Source: Distichodus sexfasciatus
Lineage: Eukaryota; Chordata; Actinopteri; Characiformes; Distichodontidae
NCBI GenBank assembly: GCA_032718565.1
Contig: JAVGVS010000001.1
Location: 7,081,162-7,145,161, forward strand
Direction of reading: 5' to 3'
DNA length: 64,000 bases
Shown here: piece after piece, positions 49,994 to 60,824 of the stretch
Layout of the letters: the number at the start of each line of letters is the position of its first letter
Position numbering within the stretch: position 1 is the stretch's first letter
The notes under the pieces: model-generated
The model's input: only the letters and a program-made list of their open reading frames with translations
Database searches by the model: none
What the model was told of the DNA's origin: nothing
Program-made: the position numbers and the translations under genes

Positions 49994-52701
49994 CTGATAT
50001 GGAGAGAGAGCGAGAGAGAGACAGAGGACGAGCGAGAGAAAAATGAGAATTTGAGAGAAAAGTGCGCAAGACAGAGTGAGGGAAAGAAAAAGAGAGTTAG
50101 AGAGAGTTCATACATCAGAACGATTTCATACATCAAAACATGTCTGAATGACACATTACATGAGCTTATTGGAGCTGAAGTCTCACTGGGCTGAACAGAC
50201 AGAAAGCTGTGAGAGTACACCATCGACCCAATAAAACTGGAATCAGATATATATTCCATGCCGAACCGGCTGGCGAGTTGTTACAATTTAAAAATACAAA
50301 TAAGAAAGATGAGCAAAAACACAAAACAAAAAAAAACAGATCGGCAATCACGCTTCTGAAGCGTTTTCCTGGCAGCCGACTGCTGTTTACTTTGGCATGT
50401 GTGAAAAGGGCTTTTATATGCAGAGGGCTTTGCTCAGTCAGGACTGGGAGATAAACAGCGGAGAGGAAGCTCTTCAGGAGGAGAGCAGAGACAGACCGGA
50501 TGAGGACGATAGCACTGATTTGTCAGCAGGGCTTTGGAGAAAGAGCCTCCTTCACTAAAAACTCCTCTCTCTCTGCACAGAGGGCCAGTGTGAGATCTGT
50601 CCATTCCCTCTCGATCTCTCTCTCACTGCATTCATCCTTCGTGCCTCTCTTCCCCTCCCCATACCTCTGCAAAAGAGAACGCAGGGTGCTGTGTTTATGT
50701 ACTGCATACAAAATAAGTTTGGATGAAAATACATCCTGGACCACCTGGAACCGACTGGAGCTCGGAGAGGTTCAAAGGCTTGCTAATAATAGTGACATGA
50801 GCAGTGGCAAGGAAACGCATTCAGGGGAGGATGACAGTCTTCTTTGATAGAGTGCAGGCCACGCTGAAATGCGCAGGAAATTGCTGCAGAACACTGCGAC
50901 TGTTCACTTTTTTTTTGGGAGTGGTGGGGGAGAGGAGGAGGAGGAGAAGGAGGAGGAGCGGGATACTGTGCAGGCGCATATGGAATACAGTTCAGAACGG
51001 CCTTGCTAAATCCAGCCTGTCCCTGCTCAATGACGGTTTAATGCTATGCTAATTTCAGTCATCCAGAGCCTGTATTTAACTGGAACGGCACTGCGTAACT
51101 CCAGTGCTCTCCGCTGCCCCGTCCAGACGCAGACGTTTTTCATCAAGCCTCCTCAGCGCTGTGCAAAACGGACAAGGTTGCATGTAGAATAAAATCAATC
51201 TGTGTATCATATCGTTTTTGAAATTCAAAGCAAAAACCAAAAACCCCAAAACACGTTGTTTTTTGCTTCCAAAACCAAAATGAAAAAAGAGTGAGTCACT
51301 TTCCGATATTTGATTGTACATTCAAATCAAAAGTGGAAAAAATGAAAACACACTCATCCATTTTGGTTTTTCTGACTGACATTTTCGGCATATGAGGACA
51401 CCTAACTGCTGCAGCGTGGTGGAAATCTCGCATGCGTTTTCCCCGTCTCAAATAGCACTCTCACTATGTCCATGTTGTTCTCTAATCTGACCACGACGCT
51501 GAAGCTTCATTTGGGTTTTCAGGCTTTATTACTGTCTACTGTGTGCAACGGTCATTTCCGGGTCACGCTACTTACATTCATAAAAAGTAAGAAGAGAATA
51601 CAAGCATGTTTTTTAGTTTTCTCATTTTTTTTTTATTTGCGTGCAAAAAAGGAATTGGAAAATTATTTGTTATTCACTTTTCATTTTGGTTTTGGAAACA
51701 AATATTTTAAAAATGTGTTTTGGCATTTGGGTTTTAGTTTTAACTTGGAAAATGAAGGAATGAACGATACCTGGATATAAATACTAATTGTTTTATTTTT
51801 TGCTTCTCCAGAACAATGACCTGGAGAGTAAAAATGCATTGTTTTAATCATGAGGCCAGACGTCTTGTTCTACAAATAGCAGTGCTTCAGGCCGGGCACC
51901 GGTGGTGGTGGTAAACGGGTTGAAATATGACAGAAAAGCTGTGAAATTCATATGTCGGGGGGTATCGCTGCCAAGGCCGGACTGTGCTGGCCAAAGGTTA
52001 AGCTGACCCGTTTAATGAGCTCATTAGTGCGTTTATCAGCACTTTTCAGATGGGCCGCGGCGTACATGCGCGCTACACGGCCTGTTGTTTGCTTGTTTGT
52101 TTTTCGGGAGTGCTTGCGCAGCCGTAATGGGAAGTCACTTGAAGGACGCTGCATGCCCGGTCTGTGTAATTGGCATGACTGGACGTCCAGGCAGAAGGCC
52201 AGTCACCCTGTGCTCTTACCGCCTGCATATTTGCAAAAATCCACGTCCACTCTATCTGTTTTCGTTTCCATGCAGAAGCCCAGCTTGCTTTCAGTGAGAG
52301 AATGGGGTCATTGTGAAGACGAGTCTGAATAAATCGTTGACACTTGAAAGCTTTTGAAGTGCAATCTATTTAAAGAAGCCTTTATAGAAAGCCTGATCGT
52401 TTTGCATCGTAACCACCAAAGGAGAGGGAAAAAAATCCTTCACAATCAAGCTGAACAGCAAATAAAGACAGAGGTGAAGTGGTGGGTGCAATTTGTGTCT
52501 ATTTGTGTAAGTGAAGGTAAAACGTTCCTAGAAATGGAGAGAATGTTGAGCTTAAAGGAAGAGGAATCGAAAGAGAGAGAGAGAGCGAGCGCCCAGACGA
52601 TGGTGACAGGTATTTAAATCAGCTGAAGACGAGACCTCGTGCCGTTTCTGTGATCATACATAATGGAGGCTCATTACGCTCTCTCGCTGTGCCATACTCA
52701 C
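49994..52701 (-). other. epha3: epha3 intron 12
   Basis: 2708 bp. It contains an inverted-repeat element (51204-51772), a GGA-rich short repeat (50925-50960), and a GAGA-rich patch next to exon 13 (50000-50105) that is a polypyrimidine tract in the sense direction. Confidence 0.85.
51204..51772. repeat. Inverted-repeat element (CCAAAACCAAAATG arms)
   Basis: A perfect 20-bp inverted match exists between 51267-51286 and 51678-51697, inside imperfect arms of about 100 bp (about 51204-51300 and 51665-51772) that also share ATCGTT and CCAAAACAC motifs. The centre, about 370 bp, is unique. It looks like an old foldback or MITE in intron 12. Confidence 0.55.
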
Positions 52702-52763
52702 TCGCAAGAAGCTGTCCAAAGAGCCGTTTTCCATGTACTCCGTCACTATCATCACTGGTTTAC
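52702..52763 (-). CDS. epha3: epha3 exon 12: kinase hinge
   Basis: 62 bp encoding SKPVMIVTEYMENGSLDSFL and a final Arg. It contains the gatekeeper Thr and the hinge (TEYMENGSL) that joins the N- and C-lobes of the kinase. The Ser codon is split with exon 11, and the exon ends at a codon border. The acceptor is CTCTCCAG|G and the donor CGA|GTGAGT. It is too short to stand out as an ORF and was found by following the gene. Confidence 0.95.
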
Positions 52764-55700
52764 CTGGAGAGAGGGAGAGAAAGATGATGAGCGAAAACCC
52801 AACACAGGTTTTTTGAAGCTGTGTAGTATGATGACTAGAAGTGAGTCGGACTTGCTAATCTGAAAATTAATGAGTTTATTCGTGACAACTGATGAAAAAA
52901 TCCCATGTGCTTGGCTTAGAGGAAAATATGACTTGTTATTTCCAGATACATGCCAGTCATTACGCAGTAACTTTGCAAAGTTATTCCAAATGACAAGGTT
53001 GGAGAAAAGATGAGATTTACTGCCTTCAGCGTGGTTCCATATGTGTAGTATTAAAAAAGGCCAGCTTCAACAGCTGCATTTTTTATGGATCAGATCGGGT
53101 AAGAGCTGCGAAATGAGCCAGTTCCGGAGCTTTCAACACATCTCGGTCATTGCTCGCACCCCCTCTGACAATAGCAAGGTCCACAGCGCTCCACACGACG
53201 CCTCCGGTCAGCGTTAAGGGGTCAGCGGTGGTAAGCTTGACTTACCGTGGCCTTGGGTTCAAGAGCGCTTCCTGGAGGATGAAAAGAGCCTCAGCCTGAA
53301 TTTAGAGGGCCCACAAGGTCACCTGTCACCGTCTGACAGCTTTACTCCCTCTCCCCGCTGCTCATAAATTACCGCTTTTATCATCTGCACCTTATTCCTA
53401 TTGCTATTGAAGGTTCATGTACCCCAAAAAATAGTCTTTAAATCAGAGATGGCCCAACGAACAGAGCTGTTGTCACAATAGCGCCGCCCTGACAGACGGC
53501 CTCGCTTTCTCCCCTTACTCTTTCGAACATGTGCATGTAACAATGTGAAAACCACACATCTGGACGCGGCTCAAAAGCTGACAGAACGCGGCGGTGATAA
53601 ACGGTGTTTATAAAATGTACACAACCAACACGGGAGGAAAGCAGACCTATGCGGGCAATTAATGAAATATGCTGAGTTGTGCGCTGCTTGCTATCTCAGC
53701 AGGAGCTGTTTATATCGTACGGTTTACTCCAAAGTACTCTGTAGAGCACAACCTGTTACTTTCTCCAAACACCAGGGCCATTCCTACTGCAAACAGTCGG
53801 CAGCACGATTAAACACACTCTCCCGTTTCACCGAGGCGCGATGGAACGCTATTTTAATGTCAGGCGACAGCTTTTATGGTTTCTGAATAATAATAATAAA
53901 AGTGAGAGGGGAAAAAAGTTTCTTAACCTGGCCCTGCCCATAAACTTTTGATCTTAAAACTCTGCTTGTAATCAGCCTCGCAGCCTCTGTGTCCCCGCAT
54001 GAAGCACCAATTGCGGCTCGGCAAATATTTTACCGAACGCGGGGCCAAAAGCAGCAGGTTAAATGGGGTGTGAAAGTCTCTGGATTATTAAGAATTAACA
54101 GGGCCGAGTTAATAAATCACGCCACGTCACGGCCAGCGGAAGACACATGCCAGCCTCCTACTGTTGCCCCACTGCCAAAAGCTGCAGGCCAGAGCTGCTC
54201 TCACTCAAATCTACAGACCTCCCTTCCTCTCCCCCTCAATCACTCTCTTTCCCTCCCTCTCTGTCTCTCTTAACCTCCATGACTCTCTCTTTTTCTGTCT
54301 CCCTGTCTCCCACTTTCTCTTTTTCTCCTCACTCTCTGTCTCTCTTTTTCTCTCTCTCTCCCTCAGTCCCTCTCATTCCCTCCCTCTTTGTCTCTCTTTT
54401 TCTCCCTCCCTCTCTTTACCTCCCTTAGTCTCTCTTTTTCTGTCTCCCTGTCTCCGTCCCTCACTCTCTGTCTGTGCCTCGCTCCCTCTTTATCTCTCGC
54501 CTTTTCTCTCTCCACCTCTTTCTGTCTTTTACCCTCCCACCCTTGTCTCTCTTTACCTCCCTCCTCGTCTGTCTCTCTTTCTCTCCCTCTCCCCCTTTTT
54601 GTCTCTCTTTTTCTCCCTCCCTCCCTCTCTGTCTTTTTCCATCCCTTCGTCTTTTTCTCTCTCTCTGTCACTCTCTTTCCCTTCCTCTTTCTGTCTGTCC
54701 CCCATTCCGACTCTCTCTCACTCTTTCTTCCTCTCTCTCTCTCTCTTTCCATGTCTCCTTCATCACTAATTGGGATGATGGCAGACATTTGTACAAATAT
54801 CAATGTCCAAGAACAATAATCTACAGTTATTTGCCAGGGATTTCTTATAATTTACAGTAAAATGTCTAATACAGAGTACTATAAGATTTATTAGACAAAC
54901 ATAATCCTCGTTTTATGAAGTTTTATAGACATAAAAGGAAAAATGTACATTCCTTTTTGGCTACTATGAGGCAGAATACATCAAAAACTTTGCTTAAGTA
55001 TAAATCATTTTTTCTATTAGCCTTTGCAGTGTAATAAGACTGAATTGGTCAACTTCTTTGTACACAACATATTTGGGAGCTTCTTCTCGTCTGCCTAAGT
55101 TCCAAACTGGCACCTGAACACTGGATTTAGTTATTACTTCATTTAAAAGCTGGCAAGGCTATTTAACAAGACAAAGCAAGTCAAGGTTAAGAAGAAGTTT
55201 AATTGAAGACCAGAGTTCAGACCAATTATTTCTGCATTCCACCTGACCGTAACATCCACTCCATTAGAGGAAAAAAGGTCTAATCTGTAAAAACCATCCC
55301 ATTAAGGAGCCTCCTGAGAGGGATTGTGGTATGGATTAGAGACACAGGCTTTGATCATGCCATATAATGGAGATTGATCTGCAGAGATTTATACCACCAG
55401 GTGAAATCTGTCTCTTTGGAAACCGGCCTAAGATTACAAGAAACCGGTCAATAAAACAGTGGCTTTCCTGAGGAGGGAATTTGCCAACTTCATGACATTT
55501 ACTCTAATGTATAACTGGAAACAGCTAATGCTTAATGCTTAATACGGACCCTCCCAGAAGGAGCTTTCATATTACCTACAGCGTGAAACCAAAACTCAAA
55601 AATGTAAAGATGATAAATGACTCCTATGCATGGATTAAACACACCATTCCACACCAGAGAGTCATTATAAGCTTCCAGGCTTAGTGAAAGTAAAACATTC

Positions 55701-55802
55701 ATCTCACTCCCTTTAGCATGAGAGTGAAAAATTGCATTAAGTCACAGTAAAACATATCCAGTGCCTTAGACAAGCGGCGCGTAATAGAAACGAGAAACTT
55801 AC
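52764..55802 (-). other. epha3: epha3 intron 11
   Basis: 3039 bp. It contains the long polypyrimidine tract (54214-54751, listed separately) and a GC-richer unique stretch at about 53090-54180. No exon is recognised in it. Confidence 0.85.
54214..54751. repeat. Long polypyrimidine tract (CT/CCT/TTT mixture)
   Basis: About 540 bp of nearly pure C and T on the plus strand, built from CTCTCTTTTT, CTCCCTCC and CTGTCTC blocks that recur at irregular spacing of about 30-60 bp. It lies in intron 11, so the transcript carries it as polypurine. Long frames appear on both strands only because stop codons are rare in such sequence. Confidence 0.9.
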
Positions 55803-55988
55803 TGCGAGTGACTACACCCTCAAGCCTGATGATATTGGGGTGGTCAAACTGTCCCATGATGCTGGCCTCGCTCAGGAAGTCCCGTCTCTGCTTTTCTGTA
55901 TATCCAGCTTTTAGTGTCTTGATGGCCACACAGATCTCCTTCTTAGAGGGTAATTTCAGGCGGCCACTGCACACTTCCCCGAATTCAC
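55803..55988 (-). CDS. epha3: epha3 exon 11: kinase N-lobe
   Basis: 186 bp. It encodes the rest of the ATP-binding glycine loop (EFGEVCSGRL), the beta-3 lysine in VAIKTLK, and helix C with its conserved Glu in FLSEASIMGQFDHPNIIRLE, ending GVVTR. All N-lobe residues needed for activity are present. The acceptor is TTTGTAG|G and the donor A|GTAAGT. A Cys stands before VAIK (KKEICVAIK) where I recall Ser in mammals; this is probably neutral. Confidence 0.95.
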
Positions 55989-57774
55989 CTACAAACATAC
56001 AGTTTTGCACAAAAAATATTTATACTGTATTTTACTCTTTGGTAAATGACATCATAAGTGATTCATAATTAAAAACTACAGTAATTAGCCACGTTTTCCT
56101 TCTCAGGAAATAAGAGCTTGTGTTTACAGTTCTTTTCTCCCTAGTTGTACACATGATTTTTTTTGTTTGTTTAGGTTTTGTGTATATTTGCCCAGTTTCT
56201 CTGTGTTAGTGAATGGATGAGCATCTGGACACCAAGACTCATAAATAAACATAAATGAAATGCTAAATCCATGGATTCACCCATAAGACTTTTTTTTTTA
56301 ACTGTCTAACCATGACTTCACTTGAGTAACAAATAAGTTATAAAAGGCTAATGTTCATATGCAATAGTGTTTTAAAAAAAAAAAATTGGGCCATTTTGCC
56401 ATGCAGGTGTAAGATTTTCATTAGTCCACTTCAAAGCTTCCTGCAGGAGGCAGTGCTGTGAAGGATGGCGACAGATATTTGGCTGGACTTTTAGATAAAA
56501 AAATGATGTCATCACACCACCATCCAGGCAAAGATCATGTTCTGCTTACGTCAGTCAATGTGCAATTATTTCCTATGCAGGTTTGGAGAAAAGGGTGAAT
56601 TCCTGGGTTGATATCTGGAAAAGCTTATCCCCAATATTCACAAGCTGTCTAAACAGCCGCTCCGCTAGACTTGGCGGGTGTACAGACAATGCTGACCATC
56701 CTAAAGTTTGGCCTTGTTTAATCCTCGGCAGCAGTCAGGCTGATAAACTATGCAGATAAATGCAGCCCCACCATTCTATGCTCACCACAGCCCTATGTGA
56801 ACATTAACAGATCATTTTTCTAGTAATACACTGTAAATAAATCCCTCTTCGCTTTTTTGATCCCGATTTAGCAAAAAAAATCCCACAATTTCAACATTTT
56901 AGGTACAGTACACAGATTTAAAACCGCTTCTGAAGGAAATGGCACTCGTCTGTAAGTCATAAAGCCTTGTGTTTGTGTAATGGCTTTACAGTGGCATCTT
57001 AAGAGCAAACCAGCGGTGTATTTTCCCATTATTTGTCGAGATCTCCAGTGCCGGCCTGTACCGTTATAAATCACGAGGCATTATCTTGATGTGTGCTCTA
57101 CTGTTTAAGACATCAGGAACATGGAGTACCTAGGAGAGAAGGAGCTATGGGGGGTGGAAAATAATATCCCAGCTGGAGGTGCGCCGCAATTACCCAGAGT
57201 CCCCTGCTCCGGCAGCAGGCACTCTATTAAAGGCAGTGAGGCAGTGAGGATGAGCACTGGGAGGGACGCTCTCCTCATCTCACCACTCACACTCAGAAGT
57301 ACACACTTCCAGCTGAGGTGCTAAATGATTCTCATTTACATCACCTGCCACATCTGTTACAAATGCATTGTCCTTTTTGCAGGTAATGTTACACGCTCCA
57401 GAGATTTGCAGGTTGGCAGGCAGGATGTGTTTGTATGGGCATGAAAGTGAGGATAGATTATGGTAGGGAAATTAATCAAAAAATTATCAAAACCGACATC
57501 ACCTTTAATCTGATCTTGTCAATACCAATTCTATTATTTAGGAAATTCTGTTAATACTTTCTCCAGTGTGTGTTCATATACTAGCTGTGTGTGTTCTCTT
57601 CAATAATGTTTATCTTTCATTAGAAAAAAATATACCAGCTTGTCAGAGAATTAAAATGGCAAAAAACACCAAAATAACAAAAACTAAATTCATTAATCAT
57701 AATCAAGGTAAAAAGTCCAATTACTCATGATATTGCGGTCATATCCCCCAGCCCTAGGTTTGGACCCTACGTAC
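55989..57774 (-). other. epha3: epha3 intron 10
   Basis: 1786 bp. It holds one copy of the hAT-like repeat family also found in introns 7 and 15 (57475-57762) near its 5' end. The stretch 57020-57320 is less AT-rich and looks unique, but no motif could be assigned to it. Confidence 0.85.
57475..57762 (+). mobile_element. Repeat family H (hAT-like), copy 2
   Basis: It shares AAATTCTGTTAATACTTTCT, CCAGTGTGTGTTCATATACT, TTTCATTAGAAAAAAATATA and the end TATCCCCCAGCCCTAGG with the other two copies. It lies in intron 10 and has no ORF. Confidence 0.6.
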
Positions 57775-57900
57775 CTGCACCCACGACTTTGTCAATAGCA
57801 ATGCAGGACGCGTCGAGCTCTTTGGCGAATTCGTGCACGGCCTGACTGGGGTCCTCATAAGTATGTGGATCCACATAAGTCCTAATGCCAGGCAGCCGCA
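57775..57900 (-). CDS. epha3: epha3 exon 10: juxtamembrane regulatory segment
   Basis: 126 bp. It encodes RLPGIRTYVDPHTYEDPSQA, then VHEFAKELDA and IDKVVGAG. The two tyrosines in TYVDPHTYEDP are the conserved Eph juxtamembrane tyrosines whose phosphorylation relieves kinase autoinhibition and creates SH2-binding sites (family knowledge). The exon ends inside the glycine-rich loop (GAG|EFGEV), with the last Gly codon split across the junction with exon 11. The acceptor is TTTTCAG|T and the donor CAG|GTACGT. Confidence 0.95.
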
Positions 57901-58116
57901 CTGAAAAGACATTTAAACATAAAACAGTGTTACGAATGCACTTGCGGAGCTCAAGTACCGTGCAAACACAAAGTTCCTCTGTATTAATTACATGGTTGTT
58001 AGCTTTAACAACCGTCTTTGATTTTACTCAGCAGTAAAGAACTGTTGCAACTGTTTTTTAGAAAAACCTTGAGCCTCAGCCATGGGAAATAACACACCAC
58101 GGTGATATACACTTAC

Positions 58117-58181
58117 AGTGACCGTTGCCAAAGTGAAGTCTCTTCTCATCTGGGTGTTTGGATTTGCTGTATCCACAAAAC
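58117..58181 (-). CDS. epha3: epha3 exon 9: start of juxtamembrane segment
   Basis: 65 bp encoding FCGYSKSKHPDEKRLHFGNG and the start of H-L, just inside the membrane. The positive charge after the helix fits the cytoplasmic side. The acceptor is GGCAG|G and the donor T|GTAAGT. The FCGY and DEKRLHFGNGH segments are the strongest pointers to EPHA3 rather than EPHA5 or EPHA4. The small size is characteristic of this exon in Eph genes. Confidence 0.94.
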
Positions 58182-58741
58182 CTGCCAATCAGAGTGTTGA
58201 AAGGCAGTAATTAATGTCAAAGACGTTTGTGTGAGTCCCGCCGTTTGACGCTGTCCTGGAGAACATCTAATGACTGAACAGACAAAAGTCAGAGCCAGGA
58301 AGGGACTTGAATGTTTTGCTTTGCTATGAGGCAGAACAGTATTTTGGGGTCTTATAATAAGCCCGAGATTTATGCACTCTTTCAACAGCGCAGTCTGCCA
58401 AGATCAGCCCCTCTGCATGAGTTGACACTCTAGCTCTCACTGTGCCCGCTGCTCTAAGTAAAGCAAAGGCAGGAAAAATAATACAGCTTCTGCCAAGTGA
58501 ATGGTCCGGAACTATATATAGGCAGCAGACATGCAGGGGCACAATCTTCTGTGAGCACATCTTCATCTAGCACATGAGAGTGAGAGAGAGAAGCGAGAGA
58601 CACACAGAGAGAGTGTCGGGGAATGGGGAGGGTGGGGGGGTGGTGGCGTTCTGGGGAGGGACATGTATAATGGGGAAGTGACAGATTCAAGATGGCCACA
58701 CTTAAGACCCTGTGAAGGTGCTGTCTGAGTGACAGACGGAC
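58182..58741 (-). other. epha3: epha3 intron 8
   Basis: 560 bp. It contains a purine-rich stretch on the plus strand (58574-58680, GAGAGA and GGGG runs), which is pyrimidine-rich in the gene's sense direction. Nothing else is recognised. Confidence 0.85.
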
Positions 58742-58844
58742 CTGCCAATCACAATGTAGAGCACCACGGTGAGGAGGATGATGGCCACGGCCGAAGAGAC
58801 GGCAATCAGCACCACCTGACTGTTCTCGCTGGAGATTGAGAAAG
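58742..58844 (-). CDS. epha3: epha3 exon 8: transmembrane helix
   Basis: 103 bp. It encodes a short extracellular stalk (SFSISSENSQ, its first Ser codon split with exon 7) and then a hydrophobic helix of about 24 residues, VVLIAVSSAVAIILL followed by TVVLYIVIG. The Arg codon that ends the helix is split with exon 9 (AG|G). The acceptor is TTACAG|C and the donor CAG|GTCC. The helix matches the EPHA3 transmembrane segment closely and anchors the receptor as a type I membrane protein. Confidence 0.94.
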
Positions 58845-60664
58845 CTGTAAGGGGGAGAAGGAGAGAGAGAGTGAAATTTAGTGTGGTCAAAATATTCTGA
58901 GAAAAAGTGTAGAAGAATTGGCTATTTGCCAAATTTCTCCAAGTAAAGTCTTCTATGAAGGAGATTTGTCTCATAAAAATGCATTACAAAAGCACCAACA
59001 ATGTTGTTCAAAGTAATTCACAGCAGGTTTGCTAACAGTAAATCTCTGGCAAAAAAGTGTAAGAATATCTAACAGATTTTTCACCATCAATCATCAATCA
59101 CCCATGTTCTTGTTCCTCGCAAATGACGATAATTGATGATAATTTGGCGTAATTATTACATCATATTTACTCCACAGACATAATAATTCCTTTAAATAAC
59201 CCGAGACTCTTGACAGACCACCAGACTGTGAACTAAAGAGCAAGCAAAACGTGACGACTGAACCTCAGGATACCAAATTTAGAGCTCTTTTTGCACAGAT
59301 TAACAGATGAATAATGGGAGCTATCATCTCAGAGGGGCTGCGCCATCATTTTCCATTTGCAATGCATCTGGAGGTCTATGGAGGCATGACCAGCTCAGTA
59401 ACCTGGAGAGAAGAAAGCACTTGACGCCTGCATTGTATCATTCCGTTCCATGACTGTGCATTGATTTCCCATGAATGTTTCATTACAAAGAAGGGCATGG
59501 AGAAAAGATCGGTTCTGCTCTGAAAACAGGATATACGGTATATCAAATGCACACAAAACCTTTATGTCAAGAGATTTTACATTCCTGGCATCAACAGTGA
59601 CAGTCTGGAAGGTATACAAAATATCTTGTAACTGGATACACCCAGTATTTATGGATTCAAAATCCGAAAATGAAATATCATTCTGTTATAAATGTTAAGT
59701 AAAAGATACTTTATATTGTTCAACTTTATTCAATACCAAATAGATTGCAAAAAAGAGATACCAAATGTGACTGACATGTTGGGGCTGAAGAAAAGGAACA
59801 ACAACTTTCTCTGCATTCCAAAATATCAATGCTTTATTGCAAACAAATGGCTGAAAACCAAAGACTGCACCTAAGTTAGTGGTTATCTATATGAACTAAA
59901 TTGAACGAAGTCTGTTCCATGCAGAAATCAAGAAAGTTTATCAGAAAAGTATTTCATGGACAAAGTGAAACATAACAGAAAGTCAGCAAAGAGATGAACA
60001 ATGAGCATTCATCTCATTCACCATTTCTTCAGTCCATTTAAATTTTCAAAGGGGAATAATGCATGTTAAAAATGTATTATAAAAATTAATTACTAAGCAA
60101 TAAATGTTCTTTCATTGCCCCAGCGTAACCCGGAATTTTGTGAGAGTGACTTAATTTGATTTATAGAGTATTCAAACTTTATAAATGCAGTCACTAGGGC
60201 TAGGCAATAAGACCTCAAATCAATATCACAATTAATTGAATATTTCACCTCAATTACAATTAATGAACAATCATTTAGTTTTGGATTTTTTGGTTTGTTC
60301 TTGCCCTCATAGTTCACAGACAAGGTTTGTACAGTAAACATGCTCAACTATTAAAGCTAGGATATTTTTCTGATGAAAGAATGCATATCTTTGTGACTTA
60401 ATATAACTGAAGAAAACACAGACATACACACAAAGAGGTATGTTTTTAGGGGGACAGTCCAGGAACGTGCACACTGGGTAAAGTATTAACAGAATTCAGT
60501 TTTTAAGTATTAACAGAATTTTCAAAATAATTGAAATGATCGTCATGGGCAAGATTATATCAATTAGTGGTTCTGAAAGATTCAATTTTGATTCATTGCC
60601 GAGCCCTAGAAACAGCTGATGCTTGCGCTCTGTAACAGTGTTGGCTGGATGGGCTTGTACTTAC
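58845..60664 (-). other. epha3: epha3 intron 7
   Basis: 1820 bp. It carries a complete-looking copy of a hAT-like repeat (60194-60609, listed separately). The rest is AT-rich with no other feature that I can name. Confidence 0.85.
60194..60609 (-). mobile_element. Repeat family H (hAT-like), copy 3
   Basis: This copy has both ends: CTAGGGCTAGGCAATAAGAC at the left and the inverse of CTAGGGCTCGGCAATGAATC at the right, giving a terminal inverted repeat of about 14 bp. It lies in the opposite orientation to copies 1 and 2. It holds two AACAGAATT units near 60490 and 60515. The target duplication is not clear. It lies in intron 7. Confidence 0.65.
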
Positions 60665-60824
60665 AGTCTGGGCTGGTCTCAAACTCAAATTTGCGACTGC
60701 TGCTTCCGTAGCCTGCAGCCGTCCGAGCTCTGATCTGCAACAGGTACGTCGTATCAGGTTTCAGTCCATTCAAAGTTACGTTGGTACCCTTGGACCTCAG
60801 GATGGTATAGCTGGTCTCTTGTTC
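60665..60824 (-). CDS. epha3: epha3 exon 7: C-terminal part of fibronectin III domain 2
   Basis: 160 bp encoding 53 residues plus one base. It contains ETSYTILRSKG, a possible N-glycosylation sequon (NVT), the typical fibronectin III run LKPDTTYLLQIRARTAAGYG, and EFETSPD leading toward the membrane. The donor reads T|GTAAGT. The acceptor is a tandem AAGCAG; I chose the CAG, because CAG is the stronger site and the upstream exon is then expected to end in a conserved Gln codon. The alternative acceptor adds one Gln codon and starts at 60827. This part of the ectodomain lies next to the membrane. The preceding exon was not found up to base 64000. Confidence 0.92.

Noticed and set aside
54164..54860. 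Frames of up to 201 codons rich in Ser, Leu, Phe and Pro, and an antisense Arg/Glu-rich frame
   Set aside because: They are a by-product of the polypyrimidine tract, in which stop codons are rare; the tract is intronic.
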